In this document: one piece after another, positions 28,279-35,858 of the stretch
Position numbering within the stretch: position 1 is the stretch's first letter
Layout: each line of letters opens with the position of its first letter
NCBI RefSeq assembly: GCF_000661955.1
Contig: NZ_CP007597.1
Span: 1,605,605-1,669,604, forward strand
Direction: 5' to 3'
Origin: Stenotrophomonas rhizophila
Lineage (GTDB): Bacteria; Pseudomonadota; Gammaproteobacteria; Xanthomonadales; Xanthomonadaceae
DNA length: 64,000 nucleotides
The notes under the pieces: generated by a model
Told to the model about the DNA's origin: nothing
Databases searched by the model: none
The model's input: only the letters and a program-made list of their open reading frames with translations
Position numbers and translations under genes: made by a program

Positions 28279-28923
28279 GTGTGTCTTGACGTCAAGGATG
28301 TCCCCCAAGATGTCGTATTGCCCAGGGGTTGGGAAAAGTTCGGTCTTGGTCTTGAGGTCGGACCAGTATATCCCGACGGCTGGAATTCATTTTCAAATGA
28401 ATTTTCAACGGTAATTTCGCTATTCAGTGAGTGTCTGCTGGGTACCGTGCTGTTGCTGGGTGACGCGGTTGAAATGGCGTATGTATTTCATGACGGAAAA
28501 AGTTTCTACTATTATGTTGGTGGGGCGCCTGTCGAAGGGCGCGCAGTCGAGGGTTTTCAACTCGAACGACTTCCCGGCAGGCTTCAGGATTTTTATCGTG
28601 AAGTGCACGACGGATACACCTTCTTTCCCGCTCGCTCGATGGGCCCGCAGTGCCTTTGCGACCAGTCACGTATTTCCGACTTGGTTGACGAGGACGGAGG
28701 CTGCCATGCTGAAAATTGGATCACGGTATTCTCGAATGGCGGCGGAGACTATGTCGCAGTGGAGGCGGACAAGCATGCTGGTGCGGAGGGCTTGATATGG
28801 TGGCATGAAGATTCTGCGTCCCCGGAACTCGGCATTGATATTTTTGAAGTCATGAATGCATGGATGGGAATTTTCCTGGAGGATACCAAGTCCCGCGAAG
28901 AGCTGATTGCCGGGAATTATTAA
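28279..28923 (+). CDS. SMI1/KNR4 (SUKH)-like immunity-type protein, start uncertain
   Basis: At least 214 residues. FYREVHDGYTFFP and the spacing of aromatic residues resemble the SMI1/KNR4 (SUKH) superfamily, whose bacterial members often neutralise polymorphic or contact-dependent toxins. The GTG at 28279 is only the first usual start: the same frame reads sensible protein from 28195 (including ITLDDIFQGILDTFPHRK) after a TGA at 28192, with AGGAG at 28210 but no ATG/GTG/TTG behind it. An ATT start at 28222, or loss of the 5' end, are alternatives. AT-rich compared with its neighbours; no toxin gene is adjacent. Confidence 0.6.
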   Translation: MCLDVKDVPQDVVLPRGWEKFGLGLEVGPVYPDGWNSFSNEFSTVISLFSECLLGTVLLLGDAVEMAYVFHDGKSFYYYVGGAPVEGRAVEGFQLERLPGRLQDFYREVHDGYTFFPARSMGPQCLCDQSRISDLVDEDGGCHAENWITVFSNGGGDYVAVEADKHAGAEGLIWWHEDSASPELGIDIFEVMNAWMGIFLEDTKSREELIAGNY

Positions 28924-29010
28924 GTGGAAGAATTATTTTGAGTCCTTCGGTGCTGAGTGATTGAATGAGCTGCTGCCGTCGTTGCCTCGTTGGCTCCCGT
29001 GCAGCACATG

Positions 29011-29040
29011 CACTACCGACGTATTTGTTCAGGGCATGCC
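29011..29040 (+). repeat. 30-bp inverted repeat, right copy
   Basis: Matches the reverse complement of 27841-27870 at 27 of 30 positions. It lies just before the start of the membrane-protein gene at 29057. Confidence 0.7.
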
Positions 29041-29056
29041 CAATCAGGTGGCAAGG

Positions 29057-29434
29057 ATGCGCAATCAGCGACTGATGAATCTTTTGGCCATCCTTGTCGG
29101 CGGCGTCGGCGTAGCAATAGGCGTATTGCTGCTGGCGATTGTTGCGTCCGGCAATGTCATCCAAGGCAAGGCGGGTCTGGCGCTCAGTGGCGCAGCGCTC
29201 TTGCTTCTTGTAGCCGCATTTCTCGCTGTTCCATTCTCGGTTCGTGTAGCAAAGTGGCTCACTCTTCTGGCGTTGGCATGTCTGGCCAGCCTGGCCATTC
29301 GGTTGGTCTTCTGGCCGCAGCCTGGCGTCGCTCCGACGCTATTGGTGCAGATTGCTGTCATAGCGTTCGCTGCGCTGCTTGTTATAAGGGTGTTCTTACG
29401 CCGGCGTCGCAATGGCGCCGAACCTGGCCGCTAA
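29057..29434 (+). CDS. small membrane protein in a cassette-like context
   Basis: 125 residues with about four hydrophobic segments (LLAILVGGVGVAIGVLLLAI, ALLLLVAAFLAVPF, WLTLLALACLASLAIRL, LLVQIAVIAFAALLVI) and a basic C-terminal tail RRRRNG. No family recognised. The ATG at 29057 has AGGTGG about 7 bases upstream; ATGs at 29036 and 28961 are in frame but would add a hydrophilic, unconvincing N-terminus. Its TAA stop lies inside the first element of the attC site, as is common in integron cassettes. Confidence 0.6.
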   Translation: MRNQRLMNLLAILVGGVGVAIGVLLLAIVASGNVIQGKAGLALSGAALLLLVAAFLAVPFSVRVAKWLTLLALACLASLAIRLVFWPQPGVAPTLLVQIAVIAFAALLVIRVFLRRRRNGAEPGR

Positions 29435-29488
29435 CGAATCATTCAAGTCGGCGTTCCTTCGCGACGTGGCTCAATTCAAGCGTTAGGC
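29429..29488 (+). mobile_element. integron-type attC site
   Basis: 60 bases. The left end CGCTAAC pairs imperfectly with the right core GTTAGGC (29482-29488). Between them are ATTCAAGTCGGCG, a TTCGCG turn, then GTGGCTCAATTCAAGC, in the same order as in class 1 integron 59-base elements such as the aadA attC. No second attC, attI or integrase gene is visible in the window. Confidence 0.72.
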
Positions 29489-29553
29489 CTAGTGATGATC
29501 AGCCGTGGACACCGCAGCGGACGCGCCGCCGGGGACGGGACTGTTCCGCCTGT

Positions 29554-29588
29554 GCTAACGTCCGCTTCCTACTCGAAGTGACCATTAG
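29554..29588. repeat. decayed GTCCGCTT hairpin element
   Basis: Outer arms GCTAA/TTAGC enclose an imperfect GTCCGCTTC/GAAGTGAC stem. It appears to be a decayed relative of the hairpin at 30206-30231. Confidence 0.5.
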
Positions 29589-29671
29589 CCAGCTGTTCGA
29601 TAGCAGCGAAGCTTCAGCTGCTCGCCGGACTACCGCCTCGATTAACTCGTACGGATCCAGGAGATTGCGTC

Positions 29672-30196
29672 ATGCGTTCGGTCAGGTTCGTATCCACGTT
29701 CTTCATGGCCATCGTCGCCACGGCCTGTAATGCACAATCAGCCGCAAATGTGAACCTTGATTACGACCGATTGATCCTGCTTGATGCCGAAGATCTGGCA
29801 GAGGCCGGTATTGGCGAAGCCTACCTGCAACTGCTGCCAGAACTGCAGAAGTATGTCTCCCGGCCCGCGAGCGTCGAAGAACTGATTGACTCCGACATAC
29901 CGCGCTACGCTATCCTGGTCAATGGTGCGGAGTACGTCATCTACTCTTCTGACAGTGCGGGAAGTGAAGATGCGAGCTGGCGGTGCGCCGCTTACGTGTT
30001 CTTCAAAGTGGTCAACGACCAACTCGTCCATACAGACGTTCGCTTCTTCGCGATCAATGCAGGCAATGACCTGGGGGGGTTGTTTCTCACTCCGGAGCAA
30101 GCTGTGACCTCGCGAGTCACGCTCCCACGCCCTTCGGACTGGCCGTATCTGCCAGAAACCGCCGGACCTTGGTGCGGGCAGCAGCGCGCTAGGTGA
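29672..30196 (+). CDS. possible lipoprotein, function unknown
   Basis: 174 residues. A hydrophobic signal (VRFVSTFFMAIVATAC) ends at C19, with a borderline lipobox (ATAC). The mature domain is acidic at first (YDRLILLDAEDLAEAGIGEAY), then mixed alpha/beta with YVFFKVVNDQLVHTDVRFFAI. No family recognised. The ATG at 29672 has a good AGGAG ribosome site. It stands alone between a decayed hairpin element and another hairpin at 30206. Confidence 0.65.
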   Translation: MRSVRFVSTFFMAIVATACNAQSAANVNLDYDRLILLDAEDLAEAGIGEAYLQLLPELQKYVSRPASVEELIDSDIPRYAILVNGAEYVIYSSDSAGSEDASWRCAAYVFFKVVNDQLVHTDVRFFAINAGNDLGGLFLTPEQAVTSRVTLPRPSDWPYLPETAGPWCGQQRAR

Positions 30197-30205
30197 GGTT
30201 GCCAG

Positions 30206-30231
30206 CGTCCGCTTCTTTCCGAAAGCGGACG
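30206..30231. repeat. GTCCGCTT hairpin element
   Basis: CGTCCGCTT (30206-30214) pairs perfectly with AAGCGGACG (30223-30231) around an 8-base loop. No T-run follows. It may serve as the 3' end of the lipoprotein transcript. Confidence 0.6.
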
Positions 30232-30278
30232 TCTGAAGGTCTAATCTCCAGCATTCGGCAGCAGGATCAGGAGTCACG

Positions 30279-31022
30279 ATGCATCAACTGACATCCACCG
30301 TCGCCCTCTACTGGGGTGGGCTTTTTGAGTCCGGCATCTATGTGCCGACTGAGAAGAACTTCAGTCTGGTGATAAACCCGCACCTCACCAGCGAGCGGCG
30401 GGCAATGATCATGGTGACAGCCAACGGCAGCACGCGTGCCGCAGTGTCTCGATGCATTGCTTCCACATTGGGAGTTACACCGGACAGTTGGCCGGTCTCG
30501 TTGCCATGGTTCCGCGAGGCGCTACACATTGCCGGCATCGAGATGCATGCGCCAGATGTCATCTACCACGTTGCAGCTACCGGGATGCCCGGCGCGCGGA
30601 ACGACACCGCGATTGAGGTACGCCAGCTGACAGCTGGCGATGCAGCGCTGTTCGATGGATTCATGGCACAGATCTCGGGACACGACCAGGATGACGCGTC
30701 CGTAGAACTGGGGCATTGGGCGACATTCGGTGCGTTCCTCGAGTCGGAACTGTTGGCCGTATCGAGTCTCTACCCATGGGGCGGCGAGGCGATTGTCGAT
30801 ATGGGTGTGCTGACCATGCCGCGTGCGCGAAGCATGGGCCTGGCAAACTCGTTGGTGCGGGCCATGGTTGCCTATGCTGGGAGGTGCGGATATGAAGCGC
30901 AGTACCGCTGCCAGCATGACAATGCGGCGTCGAATGCGCTCGCACAATCTCTCGCACTGACGCCGTACGGCAAGTGGGAAGTGGCTCGCGCCTTGGAAGA
31001 ACCGTGCGTTAGTTGTGGCTGA
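30279..31022 (+). CDS. GNAT-family acetyltransferase-like protein
   Basis: 247 residues. The C-terminal half has the acetyl-CoA fold: AIVDMGVLTMPRARSMGLAN is the strand plus pyrophosphate loop, followed by CQHDNAASNALAQSLAL, the typical N-S/A-S-x-A motif. The N-terminal ~110 residues are not recognised and may be a separate small domain. The start ATG has AGGAG seven bases upstream. Monocistronic in the accessory region; substrate unknown. Confidence 0.75.
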   Translation: MHQLTSTVALYWGGLFESGIYVPTEKNFSLVINPHLTSERRAMIMVTANGSTRAAVSRCIASTLGVTPDSWPVSLPWFREALHIAGIEMHAPDVIYHVAATGMPGARNDTAIEVRQLTAGDAALFDGFMAQISGHDQDDASVELGHWATFGAFLESELLAVSSLYPWGGEAIVDMGVLTMPRARSMGLANSLVRAMVAYAGRCGYEAQYRCQHDNAASNALAQSLALTPYGKWEVARALEEPCVSCG

Positions 31023-31173
31023 CAAGCGCCGCGCTTTATTCCTGCGTCCTCTCGAACATGCCCTATAGGTCTTCTGCGACAGTTGCGTAGACACGGTGAA
31101 CCAACCGCCGCAGATCAACAGAAACAAGCGATTTCCCATGTTCTTCATGAGCGCGCATGGTGTTCACCGGAGC
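31023..31173. other. intergenic region upstream of the symE leader
   Basis: No gene or clear element seen in these 151 bases apart from a GCGTTAG string at 31005 that lacks the rest of an attC site. Confidence 0.4.
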
Positions 31174-31308
31174 GTAGAAACTCCCAGAGAGATAACGTTG
31201 GTACTCCTGCGTCGGGAGGGTGGCTAATACAACACCCTCACGGGGAATACGCCCGCCGGCCTCTCTGCGGTTTCTAACCTCCCGACACCCTCGCCATCCC
31301 GGCGAGGG
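31174..31308 (+). ncRNA. structured leader (or antisense target) upstream of symE
   Basis: Several strong pairings fit in 135 bases: TAGAAAC (31175-31181) with GTTTCTA (31270-31276), AGAGAG (31186-31191) with CTCTCT (31261-31266), GTCGGGAGG (31211-31219) with CCTCCCGAC (31278-31286), GAGGGTG (31216-31222) with CACCCTC (31233-31239), and CCCTCGCC (31288-31295) with GGCGAGGG (31301-31308). The first and third sets cannot form as one nested fold, so they suggest alternative states. The layout recalls phage C4-type antisense RNAs, but I could not compare it. Confidence 0.5.
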
Positions 31309-31331
31309 CGATTCCTATCAGGAGGTGCATC

Positions 31332-31673
31332 ATGCGAACACCATGGGCTGACACACCCTTCTTCGAGCCGCCCAAGCGCAAACCCTACGCCCGCCCAGCC
31401 CCAACCTGCAAAGTGGGTGCACAGCTGTACCCCATCCGCGAGGAGCGCGGCAGCGTAGAGGTGATTCCGTACGTACGTCTGCGCGGCCGCTGGCTGGACA
31501 AGCTGGGCTTCGACGTAGGCTCACGCCTCAAGATCGACGCGGAGCATGGCCGTATCACGCTCACGGTGATTGAGCGACCAGTGCCGGCGCCGGTGAAGAT
31601 TCCCAGGAAGCTGCAGCGGCTTGCGCGGGAAGCAGCGCGTGCGTCGGCGTCCACTGATGGAGGGAAGGCATGA
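31332..31673 (+). CDS. symE: SymE-family type I toxin
   Basis: 113 residues. The SymE core is at about 44-83: VIPYVRLRGRWLDKLGF, then a short spacer and LKIDAEHGRITLTVI. SymE proteins have an AbrB-like fold; E. coli SymE is SOS-induced, affects nucleoid/RNA and is repressed by the antisense RNA SymR. The Pro-rich N-terminus and Ala/Arg-rich C-terminus are extensions. A very strong AGGAGGTG ribosome site lies just after a hairpin that could hide or expose it. It overlaps the next gene by four bases. Confidence 0.82.
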   Translation: MRTPWADTPFFEPPKRKPYARPAPTCKVGAQLYPIREERGSVEVIPYVRLRGRWLDKLGFDVGSRLKIDAEHGRITLTVIERPVPAPVKIPRKLQRLAREAARASASTDGGKA

Positions 31674-31894
31674 ACCGGTGCGTGTTGACGCAGGCCGAGG
31701 TGGACGCCGGGTTGCGCGCCCGTTTTCAGGATGCGGCGGCGCGCGAGCATCGTGCCGCTGACCAGGTGCTGGGCCGGCTGATGCGGGAGTACGTGGCGGT
31801 CGAGTGCGGTCCGGTGGCGGTCGACGACAGGAACCTGGAGGAGTGGGTGCGGCACCAGCACGGATGGCGGTGTAGTCCGTTTGGTGGGGATTGA
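31670..31894 (+). CDS. small RHH-like protein co-translated with symE
   Basis: 74 residues. LRARFQDAAAREHRAADQVL followed by GRLMREYVAVE resembles the helix-turn-helix part of ribbon-helix-helix (CopG/ParD-like) DNA-binding antitoxins, but the N-terminal strand is short and I am not sure of the family. The start ATG overlaps the symE stop (ATGA). The arrangement suggests either a protein antitoxin or an autoregulator of the SymE gene. Confidence 0.55.
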   Translation: MNRCVLTQAEVDAGLRARFQDAAAREHRAADQVLGRLMREYVAVECGPVAVDDRNLEEWVRHQHGWRCSPFGGD

Positions 31895-31956
31895 AGGTCG
31901 CGCTGGCGGTGGGTCTGGTCGGGCGCCTTGGTGATGGGGCGCCCGATTGCTGCGTC

Positions 31957-31979
31957 AGCCACGCATGGCGTGGCTCTAC
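31957..31979. repeat. single SMAG-type hairpin
   Basis: AGCCACGC-ATG-GCGTGGCT followed by CTAC. On the minus strand its GTAG supplies the stop codon (TAG, 31978-31976) of the DUF1294 gene. Confidence 0.75.
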
Positions 31980-32578
31980 CGGGGGATCTGGTGCAGCAGC
32001 CAGGCGAGCGCACCCAGGTTGATCACCACCACTACCCAGAACACCTGCTGGAACGAGGCTTTGCGATTCTTGTGGCGCAGCACCGATTGCGCGAACAAGG
32101 CACCGGGCCAACCGCCGAACAACGCAAGCAGCTGCAGGGTTTTTTCGGGCGTGCGTTGCCGGTCGTTCTGCGCAGCGCTCTTGTCGTACCAGTAGAACAG
32201 GAAGGTCATGGCGCTCGCGCCCAGATACGCCGCTGGCAGCCACATCGGCCAGTGCATCCACGCGGTCAGCCCAGCTAGTCCGGCGAGGAACAGCAGTGCG
32301 ATGGTCTTGCGAGGGAAAACGTCGCGGCCCTTCCGCTCGGCCGCAGGCGTGTTGCGCGCGCCGCCACGCTGCAGCGCAAAGCGCACCTGCACGGCGTTCC
32401 GGCGCCCCTGCGCATCGCGTTCAACCGCATAGGTAATCACGTCGCCAAGTGCCGGCCGCCGGTCACGCGCCGCAAACGCACGGATATGCACGAAGCAACG
32501 GTCGCCCCCACCATTGGGCTGCACGAAGCCGAAGCCGCGCGCGTCGTCCCATTCGCTGAGCTTTCCCTGCAGTCGCAT
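31976..32578 (-). CDS. cold-shock domain plus DUF1294 membrane protein
   Basis: 200 residues. Residues 1-65 form a cold-shock-type OB fold (GKLSEWDDARGFGFVQPNGG and CFVHIRAF). A basic linker follows, then a membrane DUF1294 domain with YWYDKSAAQNDRQRTPE and LLALFGGWPGALFAQ. The fusion is common in proteobacteria; a link of RNA binding to the membrane is assumed but the role is unknown. Its stop codon lies in a SMAG repeat. It starts nine bases after metX. Confidence 0.9.
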   Translation of the reverse strand: MRLQGKLSEWDDARGFGFVQPNGGGDRCFVHIRAFAARDRRPALGDVITYAVERDAQGRRNAVQVRFALQRGGARNTPAAERKGRDVFPRKTIALLFLAGLAGLTAWMHWPMWLPAAYLGASAMTFLFYWYDKSAAQNDRQRTPEKTLQLLALFGGWPGALFAQSVLRHKNRKASFQQVFWVVVVINLGALAWLLHQIPR

Positions 32579-32586
32579 GTCTGTCC

Positions 32587-33699
32587 TTAGAGTGCGGAAA
32601 GGAACTCGCCCACGGCTGGCCCGAACCGCGCGAAATCCACCAGGAACGCATCATGCCCCTGCGGCGAATCCAGCCCGATGAAGCGCGCGTCGGCACCACC
32701 GGCCCGCAGGCCGTCGGCGATCTGCTGTTGCTGCTGCACCGGGAACAGGATGTCGGTGTTGGCGCCGATCGCCAGCGCCTTGTCCACCTGGATCTTCGCC
32801 AGCCCGGCCAGCACGTCGCCGTCGGCGTATTCGGCCAGGTCGAACCAGTCCATCGAGCGGCTCAGGTACAGGTAGCAGTTGGGGTCGAAGAAGCGCACGA
32901 AGCGGCGCGCGTGGCCTTCCAGGTAGCTTTCCACCTGGAACTCCAGGCCGAACGGGTCGTCGTCGGCCTGGTCCGAATCCAGCCGCACGCGGCCGAACCG
33001 GCCGTCCCATTCCAGCGCCGAGCGGTAGGTGATCACGCCCAGCTTGCGCGCCATGCGCATGCCCGATTCGGGATAGCTGTCTTCGGTGTATTGGCCGGCG
33101 TCCCACTTCGGATCCAGGCGGATCGCTTCGCGCTGCAGCGAGCGGATCGCGATGGAGAACGGCAACGCCTGCGCGCTGCCGGAAATATTGATGTGGCTGC
33201 GCGCGATGCCCGGGTGCAGCAACAGCAGCGCCAGTGCGGTCATGCCGCCCATCGAGTTGCCGATCACGCAGGCCAGCTGCGCCACGCCCAGCGCACGCAC
33301 CACCTCGACAGCGGCGCGGGCACCGTCTTCGATCGACAGCTCCGGGAACTGCAGCCGGTACAGTGCGCCGGTGGCCGGGTTGATCGTGGCCGGGCCGGTG
33401 GAGCCCTTGCAGCTGCCCAGCGAGTTCACGCAGATCACGAACCAGCGGTCGGTGTCGATCGCCTTGCCCGGGCCGAGCATGCCTTCCCACCAGCCGGCGG
33501 CCGGGTTGTTGGCGTTGGCGGCAGCGTGCGCATCGGGCGACAGACCAGTGACGATGAGCACCGCGTTGCTGGCCTGCGCATCGAGCGTGCCCCATGTTTC
33601 ATAGGCCACGTGCGCGTCCAGCAGCTGGCCACCGCGCTTGAACGGAAAGGGCGAGGGCAGGGCGTGGTAACGCGTACCGGGCGGGATGAATTCAGTCAT
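32587..33699 (-). CDS. metX: MetX-family homoserine/serine O-acyltransferase
   Basis: 370 residues, alpha/beta-hydrolase fold. The nucleophile elbow is GNSMGGM (S149), and HDAFLVD near the C-terminus holds the catalytic histidine. The family comprises homoserine O-acetyl/succinyltransferases. In Xanthomonadaceae close relatives are annotated as serine O-succinyltransferase, feeding cysteine synthesis, so the substrate should be treated as open. It is the last long gene of a minus-strand group after the ccm operon, 70 bp downstream of ccmI. Confidence 0.88.
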   Translation of the reverse strand: MTEFIPPGTRYHALPSPFPFKRGGQLLDAHVAYETWGTLDAQASNAVLIVTGLSPDAHAAANANNPAAGWWEGMLGPGKAIDTDRWFVICVNSLGSCKGSTGPATINPATGALYRLQFPELSIEDGARAAVEVVRALGVAQLACVIGNSMGGMTALALLLLHPGIARSHINISGSAQALPFSIAIRSLQREAIRLDPKWDAGQYTEDSYPESGMRMARKLGVITYRSALEWDGRFGRVRLDSDQADDDPFGLEFQVESYLEGHARRFVRFFDPNCYLYLSRSMDWFDLAEYADGDVLAGLAKIQVDKALAIGANTDILFPVQQQQQIADGLRAGGADARFIGLDSPQGHDAFLVDFARFGPAVGEFLSAL

Positions 33700-33769
33700 G
33701 CGCGCATTTTAGCCGGGTCAGGTCAACGTGCCGTGCCATGGGCGGCACGCAGCATCGCGCCGGCCCGGC

Positions 33770-34786
33770 TCATGGTCCGCCGATCAGCAGCGGCACTGGC
33801 TCGGTATGCGGCAGCGGCACGCGGACCGACGGCGAATCGATGTCGCCCTCCTGCCGGTTGGCCTGGCCGGAGGCGGACAGGCGCGCGAACACCTCCACCT
33901 CCTTGAGCGCCGACAACGGCTGGGTGGGCATCGGGCTGTCGGCGTCGTCCAGCGTGACCCGTAGCGGCAGGTCGGCCAGCCGGTGTTTTTCCACGGCCAC
34001 CGGCATGGGCGGGCCGCCGGGGACGCGGGCAATCACGAAGATACTGGCATCGTCACGCAGGCGTGCGCGGGCGGCGAACTCGGGATCCAGCGCGACCGTG
34101 ACGGTGAGTGCGGTTGCTGCGGTGGTCGCCGCGGGCGGCGTCGCGGCGGCGGGCAGCCCGGCCTTCTCGCGGGCAATGGCGATCTGTTCGCGCAGCGCGG
34201 TGGCCGCGCCCGGGTCCAGCCGCGGCAACAGCGCCTCCCAGGTGGCGGCCGCCTCGGCATCCTGGCCGCGCTGGCGCAGCGCGATGCCGATCAGCCAGCC
34301 GGCGCGCTCGCTGCCCGGCGCCAGCCGCTGGGCATGGCGCAGCCACTGCAGCCCGGTATCGTCGAACTGCTTGGCCGGGTCGGCCTGTGCGCGGGTCTGT
34401 GCGGCCTCCACCAGCAGCTCGGGCTCATCGGGGGCCAGCTGCACGGCACGGGCGAAGGCGCGGTTGGCCTCGGGCAGGTTGCCCAAGGCCTGTTGCGAGC
34501 GACCGAGCAGGGCCCAGCCGTCGGCGCGCTGCGGGTCGCGCTCGAGCGCGCGCTGCAGTTCCACCACGCCATCGCGCAGGCTGGCTGGTTCGCCCGTGCG
34601 CGCGGTCGGCGTGGCGGCCTCTGGCGTACCGACCAGGTAGTACAGCGCCGAACCGGCCACGCCCACGGCGACCACCATCACGAGGAAGGGCGCGCGCCGG
34701 CCCGTGGCGCGCAGCGGCCACAGCACCACGAGGCCGACGGCAGTGGCGGCCATGGCGGCAAGTGTTGGTAACCACGATCCGCTCAC
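33770..34786 (-). CDS. ccmI: cytochrome c biogenesis protein CcmI
   Basis: 338 residues: two membrane helices in the first ~50 residues, TPR repeats from about 65 to 200 (ALLGRSQQALGNLPEANRAF), a Pro/Ala linker and a C-terminal beta domain (VTVALDPEFAARARLRDDAS). CcmI binds apocytochrome c tails and presents them to CcmF/CcmH. The start is GTG at 34786 with GAGGAG upstream; it overlaps the ccmH stop codon (GTGA). Confidence 0.88.
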   Translation of the reverse strand: MSGSWLPTLAAMAATAVGLVVLWPLRATGRRAPFLVMVVAVGVAGSALYYLVGTPEAATPTARTGEPASLRDGVVELQRALERDPQRADGWALLGRSQQALGNLPEANRAFARAVQLAPDEPELLVEAAQTRAQADPAKQFDDTGLQWLRHAQRLAPGSERAGWLIGIALRQRGQDAEAAATWEALLPRLDPGAATALREQIAIAREKAGLPAAATPPAATTAATALTVTVALDPEFAARARLRDDASIFVIARVPGGPPMPVAVEKHRLADLPLRVTLDDADSPMPTQPLSALKEVEVFARLSASGQANRQEGDIDSPSVRVPLPHTEPVPLLIGGP

Positions 34787-35268
34787 CAGCGCTCCTCGCT
34801 CTTGTCCATCGGCTGCAGCTGGCGGCTGCGTCGGCGCACCACCCACACCAGCACGCCCGCGCCGCCCAGCAGCAGTACGGCCGGGCCGAACCACAGCAGG
34901 CTGTTGCGGGCGTCCATCGGTGGGCGGTACAGCACGAACGCACCGTAGCGGTCGACCAGGAACTGCTTGATCTGCGCGTCGTCGTGGCCCTGCTGCATCA
35001 GGGTGAGCACTTCACGGCGCAGGTCGTGTGCGATCTGCGCGTTGGAATCGGCCAGCGACTGGTTCTGGCACTGCACGCAGCGCAGTTCGGCTGCCAGTGC
35101 ATGGAAGCGCGCCTCTTCGGCGGCGTCGCGATACCGCAGCGGCGTCGGGTCGGACACCGCCTGCGCGCTGGCCGTCGCCGGCAGCAGTGCCGCAGCGGCC
35201 AGCAGGCCGCCGAGCAGCAGCGCGGGCAGCTTACGGCGCGGCGGGCAGCGTGGTCTGGGCATTGGCAT
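34783..35268 (-). CDS. ccmH: cytochrome c biogenesis thioredoxin-like CcmH
   Basis: 161 residues. Signal peptide, then the redox motif LRCVQCQNQ (C64 and C67), and a C-terminal membrane anchor (WFGPAVLLLGGAGVLVWVV). It reduces apocytochrome CXXCH disulfides in the periplasm. The ATG at 35268 overlaps the end of ccmG by 38 bases; an ATG at 35262 is equally possible. Confidence 0.92.
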   Translation of the reverse strand: MPMPRPRCPPRRKLPALLLGGLLAAAALLPATASAQAVSDPTPLRYRDAAEEARFHALAAELRCVQCQNQSLADSNAQIAHDLRREVLTLMQQGHDDAQIKQFLVDRYGAFVLYRPPMDARNSLLWFGPAVLLLGGAGVLVWVVRRRSRQLQPMDKSEERW

Positions 35269-35842
35269 GGCTGCGCTCCACCTTGTCCAGTTCGGGAATC
35301 AGCTGGGTGTCCACCACCCGTTGGGTGAGCGCGCCGCTGTACTTCCAGCGCACCACGCCACTGGCGTCCACCAGGAAGGTTTCCGGCGCGGCGGTGACGC
35401 CCCAGTCGATCGCGGTGCGGCCTTCGATGTCGGCCAGCACCAGCACGAACGGGTTGCCCAGCTGTTCCAGCCAGCGCAGGGCGTCGGCCGGCTCATCTTT
35501 CCAGTTGTAGCCGATCACGCGCACGCGCTTGGTTTCGGCGAAGCGGGTCAGCACCGGGTGTTCTTCGCGGCAGGCCGCGCACCAGCTGCCCCACACATTC
35601 AGCACGTACGGCGCGCCGCGCAGTTCATTGCTGCTGACCTTGATGGTGGGGTCGTGCAGCACCGGCAGGGTGAAGGCCGGGGCGGGCTTGCCGATCAAGG
35701 CCGAGGGCAACACGTCGCGGTCGGGCGCGCCGGATTTCATCACCCCGTAGATCATCAGCCCCAACAGCCCGAAGAAGAACAGCACGCCGATGACGATGGC
35801 CACGGGCGGCAGGGGGCGGGAAACGGGACGCGGATCGGACAC
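35231..35842 (-). CDS. ccmG: thiol:disulfide interchange protein CcmG/DsbE
   Basis: 203 residues. One N-terminal membrane helix (AIVIGVLFFFGLLGLMIYGV), then a periplasmic thioredoxin domain with WGSWCAAC (C88, C91) and the cis-proline region GVTAAPETFLVD. It keeps the apocytochrome/CcmH cysteines reduced. It lies 16 bases after ccmF. Confidence 0.95.
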   Translation of the reverse strand: MSDPRPVSRPLPPVAIVIGVLFFFGLLGLMIYGVMKSGAPDRDVLPSALIGKPAPAFTLPVLHDPTIKVSSNELRGAPYVLNVWGSWCAACREEHPVLTRFAETKRVRVIGYNWKDEPADALRWLEQLGNPFVLVLADIEGRTAIDWGVTAAPETFLVDASGVVRWKYSGALTQRVVDTQLIPELDKVERSHANAQTTLPAAP

Positions 35843-35858
35843 GGGGGAACTCCAGGAC

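Noticed and set aside
28184..28414. 76-codon frame overlapping the SUKH start
   Set aside because: It has an ATG but a composition unlike the protein-like SUKH frame, and no signs of a frameshift joining the two.
31003..31050. attC-like GCGTTAG after the GNAT gene
   Set aside because: The heptamer is GTTAGTT rather than GTTRRRY and no paired left end or ATTCAAG block precedes it.
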